64,000 nucleotides of DNA from Eutrigla gurnardus (Eukaryota; Chordata; Actinopteri; Perciformes; Triglidae), in assembly GCA_963514095.1 (NCBI GenBank), contig OY741265.1, forward strand, positions 31,544,290 through 31,608,289, given 5' to 3'. Positions 44,346 through 57,040 of this stretch are shown piece by piece. A program made the position numbers and the translations under genes. The first letter of the stretch is position 1, and every line of letters starts with the position of its first letter. A model generated the notes under the pieces. The model saw nothing but the letters and a program-made list of their open reading frames with translations. It was not told the origin of the DNA and did no database searches.

Positions 44346-46800
44346 TTTTGCTGTAATTTATCACTTCTTCAGTGCCACTTTCTTGGCTTGTCAATATATC
44401 TTTTAAAAAGACAAACGTGTAATTCGGCAAAAGATATATATATAGGATAAAAAATAAATATGTATCTCTTGCTATTCATTACTGTACATATTTTTCCTGA
44501 AACAAGCTCTCATGTGGAGCACCAGAAGGGTCGGGACGTATCCTCTCTATGTCTACTGGCCACCATTAAGTCCATCAATAAATAAAACCACTCACGCAGA
44601 TTAGCTGCTTATAATTGTAATCCATAGAAGACAAGGGAACAACCGTAGCCACTGCATTTGGAAAAAGTATCATAGTTCATTGTAGATCTTGGATGTTCAT
44701 AACTAATTTTGTTATGGATTACGTTTGCTCATGATGCATCACAGATTAATCAAACAAGTCTGCTTATGAATGAGGTCTGGGTGGTGGAAAGGTCCAAAGT
44801 GCAGAGGGCATTCAACAGGAGACGGATGTTAGTGTTCGGGTAGAACCAAGTAATTTGTTTGTTGTCTAAACATTACCAAGTCATGTTCATGCATTTGTTT
44901 CAATTTTAATTTAAACCATGATGTTTTTTTGCGAAACCTAACCATGTAGTTTGGCTTTAAACTGTTTCGAACTGTGACCTTTGGGTCCAGGAAAAATATG
45001 TTACCCTGATAACATAATTGAGAATGAAAAAACAACAGGTGGTTTGAGAGAGTTGTTAAACAAGACATTTTAGTCAACCTGGAATGACCATCTCTCAACA
45101 GAGGAGCTGGTTTATACTGCTGGTACTCATGTGACCTTAACCACTCACAAGGTGGAAGGACTATCAACGACTGTCAGGTGACCCATCCAACACCCACTCC
45201 CATCCGTGTGGTACTGGAGTGAAACTGGAGCAGAACATAAGGCGATTCTCAATCCTATAATCCTATAATAAAAATGTTGCTCTGCCCTCCATCCAAAATC
45301 CTCCCTGCTCGCTCTCTCCCATGCTCTGATGCAGAGGTCGAGAAATATGTCATGGAAATATGTACAGACGCCACTTGTCTGTGAAGTTACAGCCAAGTTC
45401 TCTGTGTTCTCTACTGTGATGATGCTGAGACAGCACTTCTTGGAAACGACGTAAAGCAATGCATGTGTTCTATAAGGACGTGATGAGGTAAAGGTGCTCA
45501 GGCCCTATTTGGCTTGGAGGGGGGCCAATCCTGTTTCTGTATGGCACGGATCCACAGGCCCTAGTGTGAGTGGGCCCTAAAACCTAAAAGAAAGTCCAGA
45601 TGCCTATACGATAAAGCTTCACAGATTACCATGACCTGGGTGAATGAGAACCTTCACAGACAAAACTGACAGTGAAGTTTAACTGTGTGGGAAAGTCATT
45701 TTGTAGGAGACAGAGTAAAATGGAGACAGAGTAAAATGTCTTGAGAGAAGACTGAAGCACTGTAAGGAAAGTCACAAAGACATTGAGAAATCACGCACAG
45801 AAAAAGGTCTGGCTGTTGAATTTGAACCCAGGACTTGCTGACAAAAACTGAGCCACTATGCTGTAACAGATGGTTGTGTTTAATTATCAGAACATAATGA
45901 CTATCAGTGAACATGCTGATAGTCTCTTTATCCACAGGGACACATTTTTTTTCAGAAAAGGAAGGGTTGCATATGTAATTGATTGGCCAAAGACAGGCGG
46001 CATCAACATTCTGACATTTAGGTATAAACTATCACATCAACATCTACATACAAATAATGAATCACATACAGCATGAGAGGACACAGAGTATACTGGCTGA
46101 TGTGACACCGTAATATATCTCTGAATTCTGAATTCATAAATGATCTTCTCTTTACCAGGAATTCACCACACAATCTGAAATATAATATCTAAAAACCAAC
46201 ACAGTACAATTTTTAACAGATATACAGTAGACTATAAGAGGTGGACGTAGTCACTGTGAGTAGGCCAGTTCTGATAGGATGGCTGATTGGCAGCAGGTGT
46301 GATCAGAGGGGATGAGCAGAGTGAGCAGACCTGCCAGCCAATCCCTGAGGAACACACACTCACAGACAGACAGACAGACAGATGGGGAGGGACAGACTGG
46401 AGACACATGGCAAGGGAAACAAACAAAAAGAAAAGAAGGGAGGAGAACTGCTGATCCCAACAATCGCCATCTTGTTTTTTGGCCATAACCATCTTTTCGA
46501 TTTTCTAGCCTTTGCCATATTGTTTTTTGGCAGCAGCAGACAGTTTGAATAGAAGACCAAGCAGGCAACACCACTCAGACTTCCACCAAGAGGCTTGTAA
46601 GAAGATCACAGGTCCAGGCAAACCAAATGGATACTCCTTACCACTGAGGACAACAGTGGTCCTCAAAGAGGTAATTGCCCAGAAAATATTTGGTTGTAAC
46701 ACCAGAGGAGCAAAACCCCAGCTACTTCTTGACAACACAGTTCTTGGAGACTGTAAGATCAACATCAACAGGACACAAAGAGCCTTCATCAAGAACTCAC
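44346..46800. other. Intergenic, no gene recognised
   Basis: It includes a short segment at 45480-45580 (ggcacggatccacaggccct, agtgtgagtgggccc) resembling 26195-26240 (ggcacggtacagatgg, cctggtgtgagtgcaccc), probably ends of one DNA transposon family. An (acag)n tract lies at 46361-46381. No gene. Confidence 0.45.
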
Positions 46801-46990
46801 CAGACAGGACCCCAGATACAGACTGGGGTCTACCAAATCAGACAGGACCCCAGGTACAGGCTGGGATCTACCAAATCAGACAGGACCCCAGGTACAGGCT
46901 GGGGTCTACCACACCAGACAGGACCCCAGGTACAGGCCGGGGTCTACCAAATCAGACAGGACCCCAGGTACAGGCCAGGGTGATGCAGGC
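46801..46990. repeat. 38-bp minisatellite, 5 copies
   Basis: Units beginning cagacaggaccccag start at 46801, 46839, 46877, 46915 and 46953. Because 38 is not a multiple of 3, each frame reads a 38-residue peptide period. Confidence 0.95.
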
Positions 46991-47045
46991 AGGTAAGATG
47001 TACATGGCTGGCATAGTGTACAGGAACATCTTTGCTTAGAATGGC

Positions 47046-47275
47046 CTGGAAGTCCCAATGTCAAAATGGAAGACACCAAAACTGGTGATTCCTAACCAAT
47101 TGGACATCGTGGTGGTCGACAAACAACAGAGGACAGTACTAGTGATAGATGTCGCTATCCCAAGAGACAGCATGAAGAAGAAGAAGAAGAAGAAGAAGGG
47201 ACATAAGAAGCTCAAAAACTACATAGGACTGAAAGAGGAGCTAGAAAAGATATGCAAGAGTAAAGGAGTACATTT
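47046..47275 (+). pseudogene. LINE fragment with restriction-like endonuclease domain
   Basis: KLVIPNQLDIVVVDKQQRTV, then VIDVAIPRDS, matches the (P)D...D...D.A.P core of the restriction-like endonuclease at the C-terminus of R2/R4-type LINEs, followed by KKLKNYIGLKEELEKICKSK. An (aag)n expansion (47171-47198) replaces the usual segment between the two parts. No reverse transcriptase is present. In intact elements the domain nicks the target. Family (Rex6/Dong-like or R2-like) uncertain. Confidence 0.6.
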
Positions 47276-50200
47276 TTTAAATTGTAATTATTTATTATCA
47301 ACCTTGTTTTACACATTCACAGAGAGTCTGCATCCCGTAGCTGGAAGTTCATACTGACCACCATGTGACTCCTAAACTTTCAAAGTGAAATCACTGAGGG
47401 TTTGAATGATGGGCCATTTTGAATGCAAACATGTTTGATTAAATAAAAGCAAATTGACTTAGCAATATGTCTATGTTCATTGTAGTGCTAATTTGAAGTT
47501 AAAATGGAACTACAGTTTACTGTATATTCCAAACTCAATATGAAACTGACCTGCAACACCTACATTCAGGATCCCTCATCTTGTATCCAAGTTATTCCTC
47601 ACTGAGTTATCTATGAAATAACAGGATGGTGTAGGCTGGACGTTCCTTTGAGGCTGCTCTGTTGGCAGCTATTTTTCTCTCAAAATAAACTTAAAAATTC
47701 TTACATGGATGAACAGATGGTGATGGATTCAACAGCCCAGAAAAAAAGTGCAAAGGGTGACCGTCAAAACAGATGGAATTCTGGCAGAGATGGACGCATC
47801 ATCATCATCAATGACAGCTCTCATTAGAAGGTAATTGAGAATGACGTGTAGAAGCAGAGACTGGAGATCAGCGAGGCGCCCACCCTCACACTCATGAACA
47901 TAAAAATGCAGCACAGGTAAGGTTTTACATTTGGGTTCAACTAAAATCCCTAAAACACCTTTCATGCAAGTCATGAACATGGTGTGAATCATATCCTATG
48001 CCCTTCACAATAACAAGACGGTAAACCCAACTGAACATCAATGGCAGGTTTACACCAGACAAAACACCAGCAACTGTTCCTAAAGGCAACTAATGCCTCA
48101 GAAGCATTGTTCTGGTCTTGTTCAAAGCCCTGACTTTAGGTTTACAGCTCTCAACATGGTAACTTTGTGACAAGTTGTGACAAGGTTACACATCATTAGC
48201 CAATGTTAAAAAAAACATGAAGTAAGTTCATGATCTGCAATGTTAAAAATGCTGTAATGAGATTTCATATATAGAGTTCATAAGGATTAACTACCATAAA
48301 AGTGGGTAAAATACATAAAAAATGTCACATCTTACAATGGGTTAAACTATTTAAAATATCCCTCCTGTTATATTGTTGGATTCCTTATTTGTAATTGTTT
48401 TATTAAAGATGTCAAAGTGTTTTCTCCGTGATCTATAAATTGGTCTCAATCTGAGATCTGAGATTGATTACTTTTGTCTCCACCCATGTAGCAGGGGGAG
48501 TCGCAGTAATTTCCTTATTCTAGTAAAGTTCTTACTGAGGAAACAAAATACACTATCACTCTCGTGATTATTTCTCCCGACTCTGCAGGTATGTTTTTGG
48601 TGTTAAACAGATTTAACATGATTGTAACGACTCACGAACTCTGTTTCGAGAAAGTTTTGCCACATTCTGAGTCAATGAGAGTTATACTTTTGCAGAGCAA
48701 AGCAATTGTGTGTGTAAGTGAGGTCCCTGCTTTGGAGCATAGGACAACCCATAATCGGGGCATATGCCGCTGCCATATTGTGTCAACTGTGAACGCACAT
48801 TTAACGTTACATATAAGGTACATATACATATTGGAATATATTTTTAACCTAACCAAGTAGTTGTGTAGCCTGATCCTGACCAAGTAGTTGTGTTACCTAA
48901 AATATATAAAGAATTAGTGTGGCTTTCCTTTCGTATGGCAGCATGTTGGTTAGAGTCCTATGGGTGTAAGTTTGATGGGTGGTATTCTCCTGTGGTAAAA
49001 ATACTTGGATTTATGTTGTTGCAGAAGAAAGCTTTCTAGCCAGAGAGTAGTGCAAAGGCTTTTCCCAACTCAATTTTCCTTGAATTGGGGAAGCAATTTT
49101 CCTTTTACGTTGGAAATGGTGATTTCAATAAGTAGACTTTAACACCTTTAAGATGTATCTCCATTTTACATGAGTCTGAGCATTTCAACCCATCTTTTCT
49201 TCTTCATCACCGAGCCCTTGAAGCAGTGGAGAAGTCTGTTTGTAATGACAAGCAGTTGGTAAAAGCCTGTCTTTAGAGATCCATTTGACATAATGGCACT
49301 CTAAATGTAGAAATTACCTGCCATGCGGATGTCAACGTTTCTAGAATGGTGGGCTAACAATTCCCCAATGGCAGATGTAAAACTTTTCCATTTCATTAAA
49401 ACTGAATTAACAATGGAAACAGTGACTACAATAGGCTACAGCCATTACTGAACAATGGCTTCAAGAATGTCTAAAGAAGGCTTCAGCAGAGTGCTTTCTG
49501 ACAAAAAAGCTTTTGTGTGAGGGAAATCTATTAACCATGTGAGACCAAACTAATTATTAATGCATCTCACACCTTCTACCATAGAGGACGAGCAAACCTG
49601 TTCAATCAGATGTCCTCAAGCTCCTGCTGCTGAAGTTAAAGCTGTACATTTGTAACTCACTGAGCGGCTCAGGAGTACAGCGAGTCGTCCTCAAATCAGT
49701 CCATGTGTGTGTGAATGAGTTTGATGAGATTAGATCCTGATGGGCAGGCGACACCCTGCATGGCAGCCTCTGCCATCACTGTCGAGAAAAATAATCAATC
49801 GCTGAAGATAATTTTGTTGTTTTTGTTTTTATTTGACTTTAACCTTAGAATCTTTACTATCGCCTATATGTACCATCACACAGCCAGTCACTGGTTATAC
49901 TGGTGTTTATTTATTTTTTATAATTGATACACCGAATGCTTTATTTCCATCTGAAATAGTTTTGCGCCCTAAAAAAGAAGATTTAACTGATTTAAGCTTA
50001 AGTTTTAACATAGTCCACACAGTTTTACATGCTGAGGACAATACTGTTGGAACAGATTTTTCCAAATACCTTTTTGATTCCGAATTCTTTTTCATGTCCA
50101 GAAAAGCATATGTGACCCTTGATTATTACTGGACCACAACCGTGCTCATAGTAGTCAGTAGTCACATTGAATCGGTTTAAACTGTGATATTCCAATAAAG

Positions 50201-50905
50201 CTCACCCCATACTAAGCTCCTGTTTCTATTGCCATGTTTGAAGAAAAGCTTTGCTAAAGCATTCACACCTGTTCATATGTCAGCTTGTTACATTATTGTG
50301 AAACACTTGACTGTGAAACAGGAACATGTTTTTCAGTTTCTTTAACCAATGACTGCTGATGTCATACAGTCTTATTCAACTGTGGGTCTGATTGAACTAC
50401 CGTTCAGTGTTTTCTTCTACATGTACAAAACATTTTGCCATCTTCACACAATAACATATTTGTAAAGACGACCTTCTTTTTCCTTTCTTTGATTCAAAAA
50501 TATAGTTGTCCTCTCACACACCTGACTGAAAGGAATTCAACAGAGATAGTGTAACCATCCAATATCCATGTTCTCTCTCTCAGCCTTCAGATCCACCATA
50601 TAGCTGTCTCCCTCATGTTGCTTGACTTTTTGTCTTAACAAACAGCCTAAGTGATTGTATTGGAAAAACCCTGGTTGTTTCAGTCCTTTGTGTTGCTTCC
50701 CTTTGAGCTGGGGTTGTCTCAGTGTTCAATGTGAACCTGCAAATAGTCATAAATAAACCTCTTTAGCTTGAAATAAATTTAGTTAAGTAATATTGTAGTC
50801 AATTATCAAATGTAAATGCTTAGGTAAAGTAACTCAAATGTATACAGTACTACATTCTACATTACATTTCACAATTTGAGAACAATGATATATATATACT
50901 GTATA
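47276..50905. other. Intergenic, no gene recognised
   Basis: 3.6 kb of AT-rich DNA. The longest ORF (49833-50180) has no motif. A TA-rich stretch at 50890-50905 adjoins the next element. Confidence 0.5.
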
Positions 50906-51297
50906 TACACTCACCGGCCACTTTATTAGGTACACCTGTCCAACTGGTCGTTAACGCAAATTTCTAATCAGCCAATCACATGGCAGCAACTCAATGCATT
51001 AAGGCATGTAGACATGGTCAAGACGATCTGCTGCAGTTCAAACCGAGCATCAGAATGGGGAAGAAAGGTGATTTAAGTGACTTTAAGTGACCATCTCAGA
51101 CTGGTTTCTTGAACATGACAATGAGTTCAATGTACTCAAATGGCCTCCACAGTCACCAGATCTCAATCCAATAGAGCACCTGTGGGGTGTGGTGGAACGG
51201 GAGATTCGCATCATGGATGTGCAGCCGACAAATCTGCAGCAACTGCGTGATGCTATCATGTCAATATCGACCAAACTCTCTGAGGAATGTGTGATGG
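50906..51297 (+). mobile_element. Tc1-type transposon fragment
   Basis: The left inverted repeat cactcaccggccactttatt starts at 50908 after TA. The sequence then jumps near 51085 from the 5' region to the end of the transposase. No right inverted repeat follows, so the copy is both internally deleted and 3'-truncated. The TATATA target context is typical. Confidence 0.75.
51087..51297 (+). pseudogene. Tc1 transposase C-terminal fragment
   Basis: ISDWFLEHDNEFNVLKWPPQ, then SPDLNPIEHLWGVVEREI, includes the third catalytic acid (E of NPIE) of the DDE triad. It is followed by PTNLQQLRDAIMSI and a family-typical C-terminal stretch. The first two catalytic aspartates are absent. It is from a different Tc1 family than the intact copy at 58941-60570, as the inverted-repeat starts differ. 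Confidence 0.8.
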
Positions 51298-51739
51298 GAA
51301 TTTTTCATTTAGTAGTTCATTATAGTATAATTAGTAGTTTGAGTAGTTTTAACTCATACTATTCCATGTGTGTCATAAGGTAACCTGTATTCTACACTTA
51401 TGTCATGTCATGTGTTACATGAGTTGTGAAATGCATCTTGTGACACCAGCACAGCTGGCAAGTCAATATGGATCTATGGACACTGATGAGTGGTTCAAAC
51501 ACCACATTCTGGACAAAGTTCTCCGTCTACACAAACAACGGAACAATGCTTCTCTGATGACACATCACAAACAACTGTATAAAAAGTTCGCTTGGACACC
51601 CTGTTTGCGAGGGCTTTGACTTATTAGACTTTGTCTGTTTACAGTCTGTCTGTAGCGACTGCTAGCCTGTTTTGGACTCTTTATAGAATAAATTACTAGA
51701 GGTACATGAACAGCACGGATTTGTATTACTGATACCAGT
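51298..51739. other. Unassigned
   Basis: An ORF at 51368-51619 (DTDEWFKHHILDKVLRLHKQ) has no family I can name. It could be host or retroelement leader. Confidence 0.35.
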
Positions 51740-52395
51740 GGATAGAAAACCCTGCGCTGTCCCAGGTTCCTCCTTCACTATGGGCCACTCATAAATATGA
51801 CGTGGGACTCATGAAAGGCGCCGCACTATTGATAGTGCACCCCAAATTTTATTATAGGCCGTGCCTTAAACAATACCCACTCAAACAAGAAGCCATCGAT
51901 GGTATAAAAATTATATTAGAATCTTTATTAAAATTAGGCATTATTGTTCCATGTGTGTGCACACCTATTTTCCTAGTTAAAAGATTTGTGACAAAAACCA
52001 AATTGACAGGCTAGCCTGGAAAAAAACTGTACAAAAAAACTGTACAAAAAATTGTAAAAGAAGTAATCTATTTGGGACATGTGATCACAAGAGGGGCAAA
52101 TCCCTCCCTCCCAAATGTATTGCAGCAATTCAATCCATGCTGAAAACAATTGATGACGTCATACTGTAGGTAGTGGATCCCAAAATGACTTAGAAAGAGA
52201 TAAAACTCTTGACAAACTGACTTGGACTCTCGAAGCTTAAAAAGTTTTTGACGGCTTAAACTTTGTCTTCTTTATCTCAGGCCCCGACTTTTGGCCTGTC
52301 TAGACTAGACTTATCGTTCACTCAGTTTATAGACCAGAAGGACTGTTACATGACATCAATTTTGTCCCAACTGTACAGAAAGGAGAGTGAAAATA
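51740..52395 (+). pseudogene. Endogenous-retrovirus-like pol remnant
   Basis: A decayed stretch resembling the start of reverse transcriptase in fish endogenous retroviruses: WATHKYDVGLMKGA and QYPLKQEAIDGI, a deletion across the catalytic palm, then VIYLGHVITRGA (thumb), and near 52310-52370 FTQFIDQKDCYMTSIL (connection to RNase H). Several stops and frame changes occur, the YXDD box is missing and no LTR is recognised. It is a dead fossil. Attribution to gamma/epsilon-type retroviruses is an inference. Confidence 0.55.
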
Positions 52396-53099
52396 TGCTG
52401 CGATCGTACCATTTATAAATAACTTTGCTTTGCGGTGTAAGGTATAATCAATTAAGACAGTTGAAGGTTCAACTGAGGAGAATGGAGATAACTTGTGCAG
52501 CTCAATACACAACTCTGTCCAAGAGAAAGCAGAGAAAGATTGTGCCATTCAGAGCAGACTGGGGGGCATTTGAGATGTGGAAATGTGAGTCAGAGAAAAG
52601 AGAGACAGAAAGAGAAAGCATGTGATACACAGTAATGCAGCAGGAGATTACATGCAGGAGCAGTCATTACACTGCACCTCGCACGTAAATGTAGGGATAG
52701 ACAGAGATTTTGAGAAAGTATGGTATGAAGTACAGAAAGAACCAGAAAAGTTATGTTTGAAGCATTTCTATTGGACAGATGAATGTTCTGCTGTCAGTGA
52801 CTCCTACCCTCTTTTTAAAAAGAGAAAGACGGACACAGCACCGCAGGCCGTGTGATGTAGGCCTATTCAATGAGCGTCGGAACTACGATTAGCTTAAATT
52901 TGCCGTGCATCATATACGTGTTGCTGTGTACAACGACGGCCTTGTAAGAGCAACTACCGGCTTTTTATCTGCCTCGGATCAACGTTCTCAGCTAAACTCA
53001 GCTTTTCTAGTAACGCATCTGCAAAACGTTGACGTAAATAAACACAAGGTACGGCGCACGCATCTCCCCCTCCCACCTCAACTGAAATGTGATGCCGTT
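52396..53099. other. Intergenic, no gene recognised
   Basis: Short ORFs with charged repeats (agagaaagagag type) but no family. Confidence 0.4.
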
Positions 53100-53242
53100 G
53101 ACTTGCATTAGCCATAGCATAAGCGAACTTGGCAACTAGAAGAACTGAATGAAATTTCTTGAAAACGTCTCCAGACGTCTCGAACACACCGGCTCACTTG
53201 GAAAATAGGTCTTATGTCCAAAATTCTGAACTATCCCTTTAA
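53100..53242 (+). mobile_element. 3' end of a TTAA-type MITE
   Basis: Ends in ccaaaattctgaactatccc followed by TTTAA (TTAA at 53239-53242), a widespread fish MITE terminus. The next base continues a Harbinger consensus that in copy A (near 20793) has TTTAAGATACAAG, so the MITE inserted at that TTAA. The left end was not found. Confidence 0.5.
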
Positions 53243-53584
53243 GATACAAGTCAGATTTTAAAAGGTGTTAATATGAAAAATAATATCACTCCGTAAAAGC
53301 GTCAAAAACACTGCTGGAGTTCATCATGATAACGCGGATCTAACGTATGATATGGAGTGAAATTAAATGTGTGCGAAATTCTCACGTTTACTTCCTACAA
53401 TCTGACATATATCGCTGATTCCCCTCCAGTCTCCAGAATGTGCGCTTGCCTCAGAGTTTGCTTACGGGTACGCACACTTTCCCGTCAAGTTTGTTTTTTA
53501 TAGATCATAACTTTTGCGTGGAAAGTTGCGTACGCACGTTTCCAGCCCTGTTTTGTGTGTATGCAAGCTTTATAAATGAGGCCC
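53243..53584. mobile_element. PIF/Harbinger right end, copy C of family A
   Basis: Closely matches 20794-21110: gatacaagtcagattttaaa, gtcaaaaacactgctggagt, atctaacgtatgatatggag, and the terminal ttataaatgaggccc. The 5' part is absent. Confidence 0.8.
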
Positions 53585-54326
53585 CTGAACATTGGGGAAG
53601 CTAAATAACTGCTGCACAAGTGAATGGCACAACCAATCTGCATCTTAAGGGCAAGGGTCACTCCTTTAAGGACACCAATGTTCTCATTCTGGCCAAGGAA
53701 GACAGATGTTTTGAGAGAGGAGTTAAAGAAGCCTTTTTGTCATAACTTTGCTCCCCACTAGTCAGTTAGAATTGAAGAAGCCTCTAGTATGAGGGTTGGT
53801 TCTTCAAAAACCTAAAGCAAGTCTATGATAAGCTTACAAAGATGATCAGGACCCGGATGACTGACAACCTTCACAGACATTTCACAGGTAGGAAATATAA
53901 GGCTGGTGGTAGTATGATGATGATGAGGATGATGATGATGATGGGGGCATGGTGGTGGTGCTCATGCTGTTGGTCAAAGTATAAATACTGGTTGGTTTCT
54001 GGTTGGTTTCCTCTTAAGTACATTATCATCTTACAATTCATCAAATGAACAGTAATTGCACTTGTTCAGCTTCGCACATTTGCTGGCACTCCAAATACAC
54101 CAGTGCAATTAAGTGCTGACAAAACCGTGAGTTACAGTGGGCTGCTGTTGAAGGGCCCTGTTCTGCCTCTCGGCTAAACAGCAACGTGAATAAAATGAAT
54201 AATACAGAGAAAGCCCATCCTGAGCGTTAGCGGCCCGGATGGAAGTGAAAAGGTAAAAACCAACAGCCAGCTGTGTGGCTGTGCTAGCAACACAAACACA
54301 AAGTGGAGACTTAAGTTGGAGCACTG
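53585..54326. other. Intergenic with a (GAT)n tract
   Basis: A GAT/ATG-rich microsatellite lies at 53913-53945. Otherwise nothing recognised. Confidence 0.5.
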
Positions 54327-54639
54327 AGTAAGTAAGTAAGTATGTAAGTAAAATGTATTTATAAAAGCACATTTATAACAGTTCACACTGACCAAAGTGC
54401 TGTACATAGTGCATTCAATAGGTAAAAAAGTAAAAATAACAATGTTAAATAAAAAATACATGAAACAGACAACCGCATGTTAACAAAGATAGTAGTGCAG
54501 AGGTAAGATAGATTAATGTAGAGAAAAAGCCAGGGTGTACAGATGGGTTTTGAGCCTTGATTTAAAAGCAGAAATGGAGGGGGCATCGCGTATGTGTGGT
54601 GGCAGTTGGTTCCACAAGCGCGGAGCAGCTACTGCAAAG

Positions 54640-55584
54640 GCCCGGTCACCTTTTTGCTTGAGTCTGGAGCGGGGGATGTGGAGAAGACCCATAGGGGGTG
54701 TAAAAGGTCTGAGATGTAAGATGGGGCCTTACCGTTGAGGGCTTTGAACACCATTAAAACTGTCTTGAAATGGATCCTTTGTTGAACCGGCAGCCAGTGA
54801 AGGGATGCAAGAACAGGTGTAATATGCTCCCACTTTTTTGACCCAGTCAACAGTCTTGCAGTCATTCTGAACCATTTGAAGGCGTGACATGAGGGACTGA
54901 GGGAGACCAAGGTAGAGGGAGTTGCAGTAGTCTAGCCGTGATGTTATAAAAGCATGGATAACTTTTTCCAGATCGTGGTATGATAGGGAGTGTTTTATTT
55001 TAGAGATAATTCTGAGCTGGTAAAAGCTGTTCTTAATTACGGAGGAGATTTGCTTATTAAAGCATAGCTCCGAATCAAAAATGACACCCAGATTTCTTGC
55101 AAAAGGTTTTGTGAATGGGGTTAGACTACCTAGGTCGGTAAAGATGGGGTTTTTGGTTTTGGAGGGGCTAAAGATGATCACTTCTGTTTTGTTGTTGTTG
55201 AGCTGGAGGAAATTATCCCCCATCCAGTCATTAATCTCCATGAGACACTCTAGGAGAGTCTGAAGGGAGTGTCCGGATCTCAGTGGGAGATATAATTGTG
55301 AGTCGTCAGCATAAAAGTGGAACGACAGGTTGTATTTTCTGATTATATTTCCCAATGGGAGCATATATAAACAAAACAGAATTGGACCCAGGATGGACCC
55401 TTGGGGGACCCCACAGGACAGAGGGGCAGAGGATGAGGAATGTTGACCTATAGACACTGAAAAGGATCTATGGGTGAGGTAAGAGGAGAACCACTGCAGG
55501 GCAGAGCCCCTAATACCAACCCACTGATGGAGACGGGCTAAAAGAGTGGGGTGATCGACGGTGTCAAAGGCAGCACTGAGGTCT
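54640..55584 (-). pseudogene. Outer LINE reverse transcriptase, downstream half
   Basis: Begins with LDLSAAFDTVDH at the junction, then GVPQGSILGPILFCLYMLPL, FYADDSQLYLP with the catalytic YADD, NLGVIFDSELCF, SRLDYCNSLYLGLP. Near 54850 the frame breaks: a stretch with LLTGSKKWEHITPVLASLHW continues in another frame. The C-terminus is shortened. The upstream half is at 57893-58780. Non-functional because of the insertion and at least one frame change. Confidence 0.8.
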
Positions 55585-55732
55585 AATAAATCAAATCAAA
55601 TCAAATCAAATCAAATCAATTTATTTGTAAAGCACATTTAAAAACAACCAAAGTTGACCAAAGTGCTGTACAGTTCAGTGAACACAAAATTACAAACAAA
55701 AATGACACACATTGAGACCACACTTGAGACCA

Positions 55733-57040
55733 TCAGGGACATTTAAAGGCCTGGGCAAACAAAAAGGTTTTTAGATTTGCCTTAAAGGCAGCTGCAGAGG
55801 AGGAGCACCTAATTGAAGTGGGTAGGCTGTTCCATAGTCTTGGGGCTGCAATGGCAAAGGCACGATCGCCCTTTCCTCGTAGCCTAGACCGGGGAACGGT
55901 CAGGAGCTGTTGATTCGAGGATCTAAGAATCCTTGGGTTGGAAAGGGGGGAGGGTAGGTCACAAATGTATTGGGGGGCCAGGCCATGTAGTGCTTGAAAA
56001 ACAAATAAAATAACTTTAAACTCTGTCCTGTACTTGATGGGGAGCCAATGAAGGGATGCTAGTATGGGTGTTATGTGTTCTTGCCTCCTAGTTCCTGTTA
56101 ACAATCTGGCAGCAGAATTCTGAACCAACTGTAAGCGGGATAGTGATGACTGGCTAATACCTAAATAAAGTGAGTTGCAATAGTCCAGCCTAGAGGTAAT
56201 CAAGGCGTTGGTAACTGTATTAAGGTCAGAGAGGGAGAGAATTGATTTAAGTTTTGCAATGTTTCGTAGTTGGAAAAAACAACTTTTCACCACTTTGTCA
56301 AATTTTAAATCTTGATCGAAGATCACCCCAAGATTTCTGGCATGGGTATGAAGATTGGGCGCCAGGGGACCTAAGTGATTTATTATACCTATGGAGGAGT
56401 TTGGGGGGCCAAAAAAGTCTTCCCATCATTTAGTTGGAGATAGTTATTTGCCAACCATAGTTTGACGTCTTGGAGGCAGTCAAGAATGGACTCCAAGGTG
56501 GAGTTGTTGCTATGACCAGGTTTGAGTGGAAGATATAACTGTGTATCATCGGCGTAGCAATGATATGCGATATTGTGCTTTTGGAGAATGGAGCCTTAAG
56601 GGAGCAGGTATAGGGCAAATAGGATGGGGCCTAGGATGGAACCCTGGGGTACGCCGCATGTGATTGGAGCAGATGAAGAGTAAAGATTACCGATGTTAAC
56701 AGAAAAGGATCTGTTAGAAAGGTAGGAGGCAAACCACTGGAGAGCGCTGCCTTGGATACCGACCTGGTGCTCAAGCCGGTTCAGCAAGAGGGAGTGGTCA
56801 ACAGTGTCGAAGGCAGAATTGAGATCTAAGAGTATTAATAAGGCGGGTTTACCAGAGTCGAGGGAGAGCAGTAGGTCGTTCGTGACTTTTAGCAGTGCTG
56901 ACTCTGTACTATGCCGTGCCCTGAAACCTGACTGAAATTTGTCCATGATGTTGTTTTTATCTAAGAAGGACAGAAGCTGGGAGTAAACCATTTTTTCCAT
57001 GACCTTGGATAGAAACGGGAGTTTTGAGATTTGAGATGAC
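55733..57040 (-). pseudogene. Inner LINE reverse transcriptase
   Basis: The frame starts at the fusion with SKLPFLSKVMEKMVYSQLL, then FQSGFRARHSTESALLKVTN, LLDLNSAFDTVDHSLLLN, GVPQGSILGPILFALYLLP and a stop at about 56596. The same order continues with IAYHCYADDTQLYLPLKPGH (catalytic YADD). After a frame change near 56400 it continues as SRLDYCNSLYLGISQSSLSR, HITPILASLHWLP, RGKGDRAFAIAAPRLWNSLP and ends at 55733 in AQAFKCP. The full set of polymerase motifs is present, but the copy has a nonsense codon and a frame change. Confidence 0.82.

Noticed and set aside
49833..50180. A 115-residue ORF considered as a host exon
   Set aside because: No splice pattern or domain, hydrophobic AT-driven composition.
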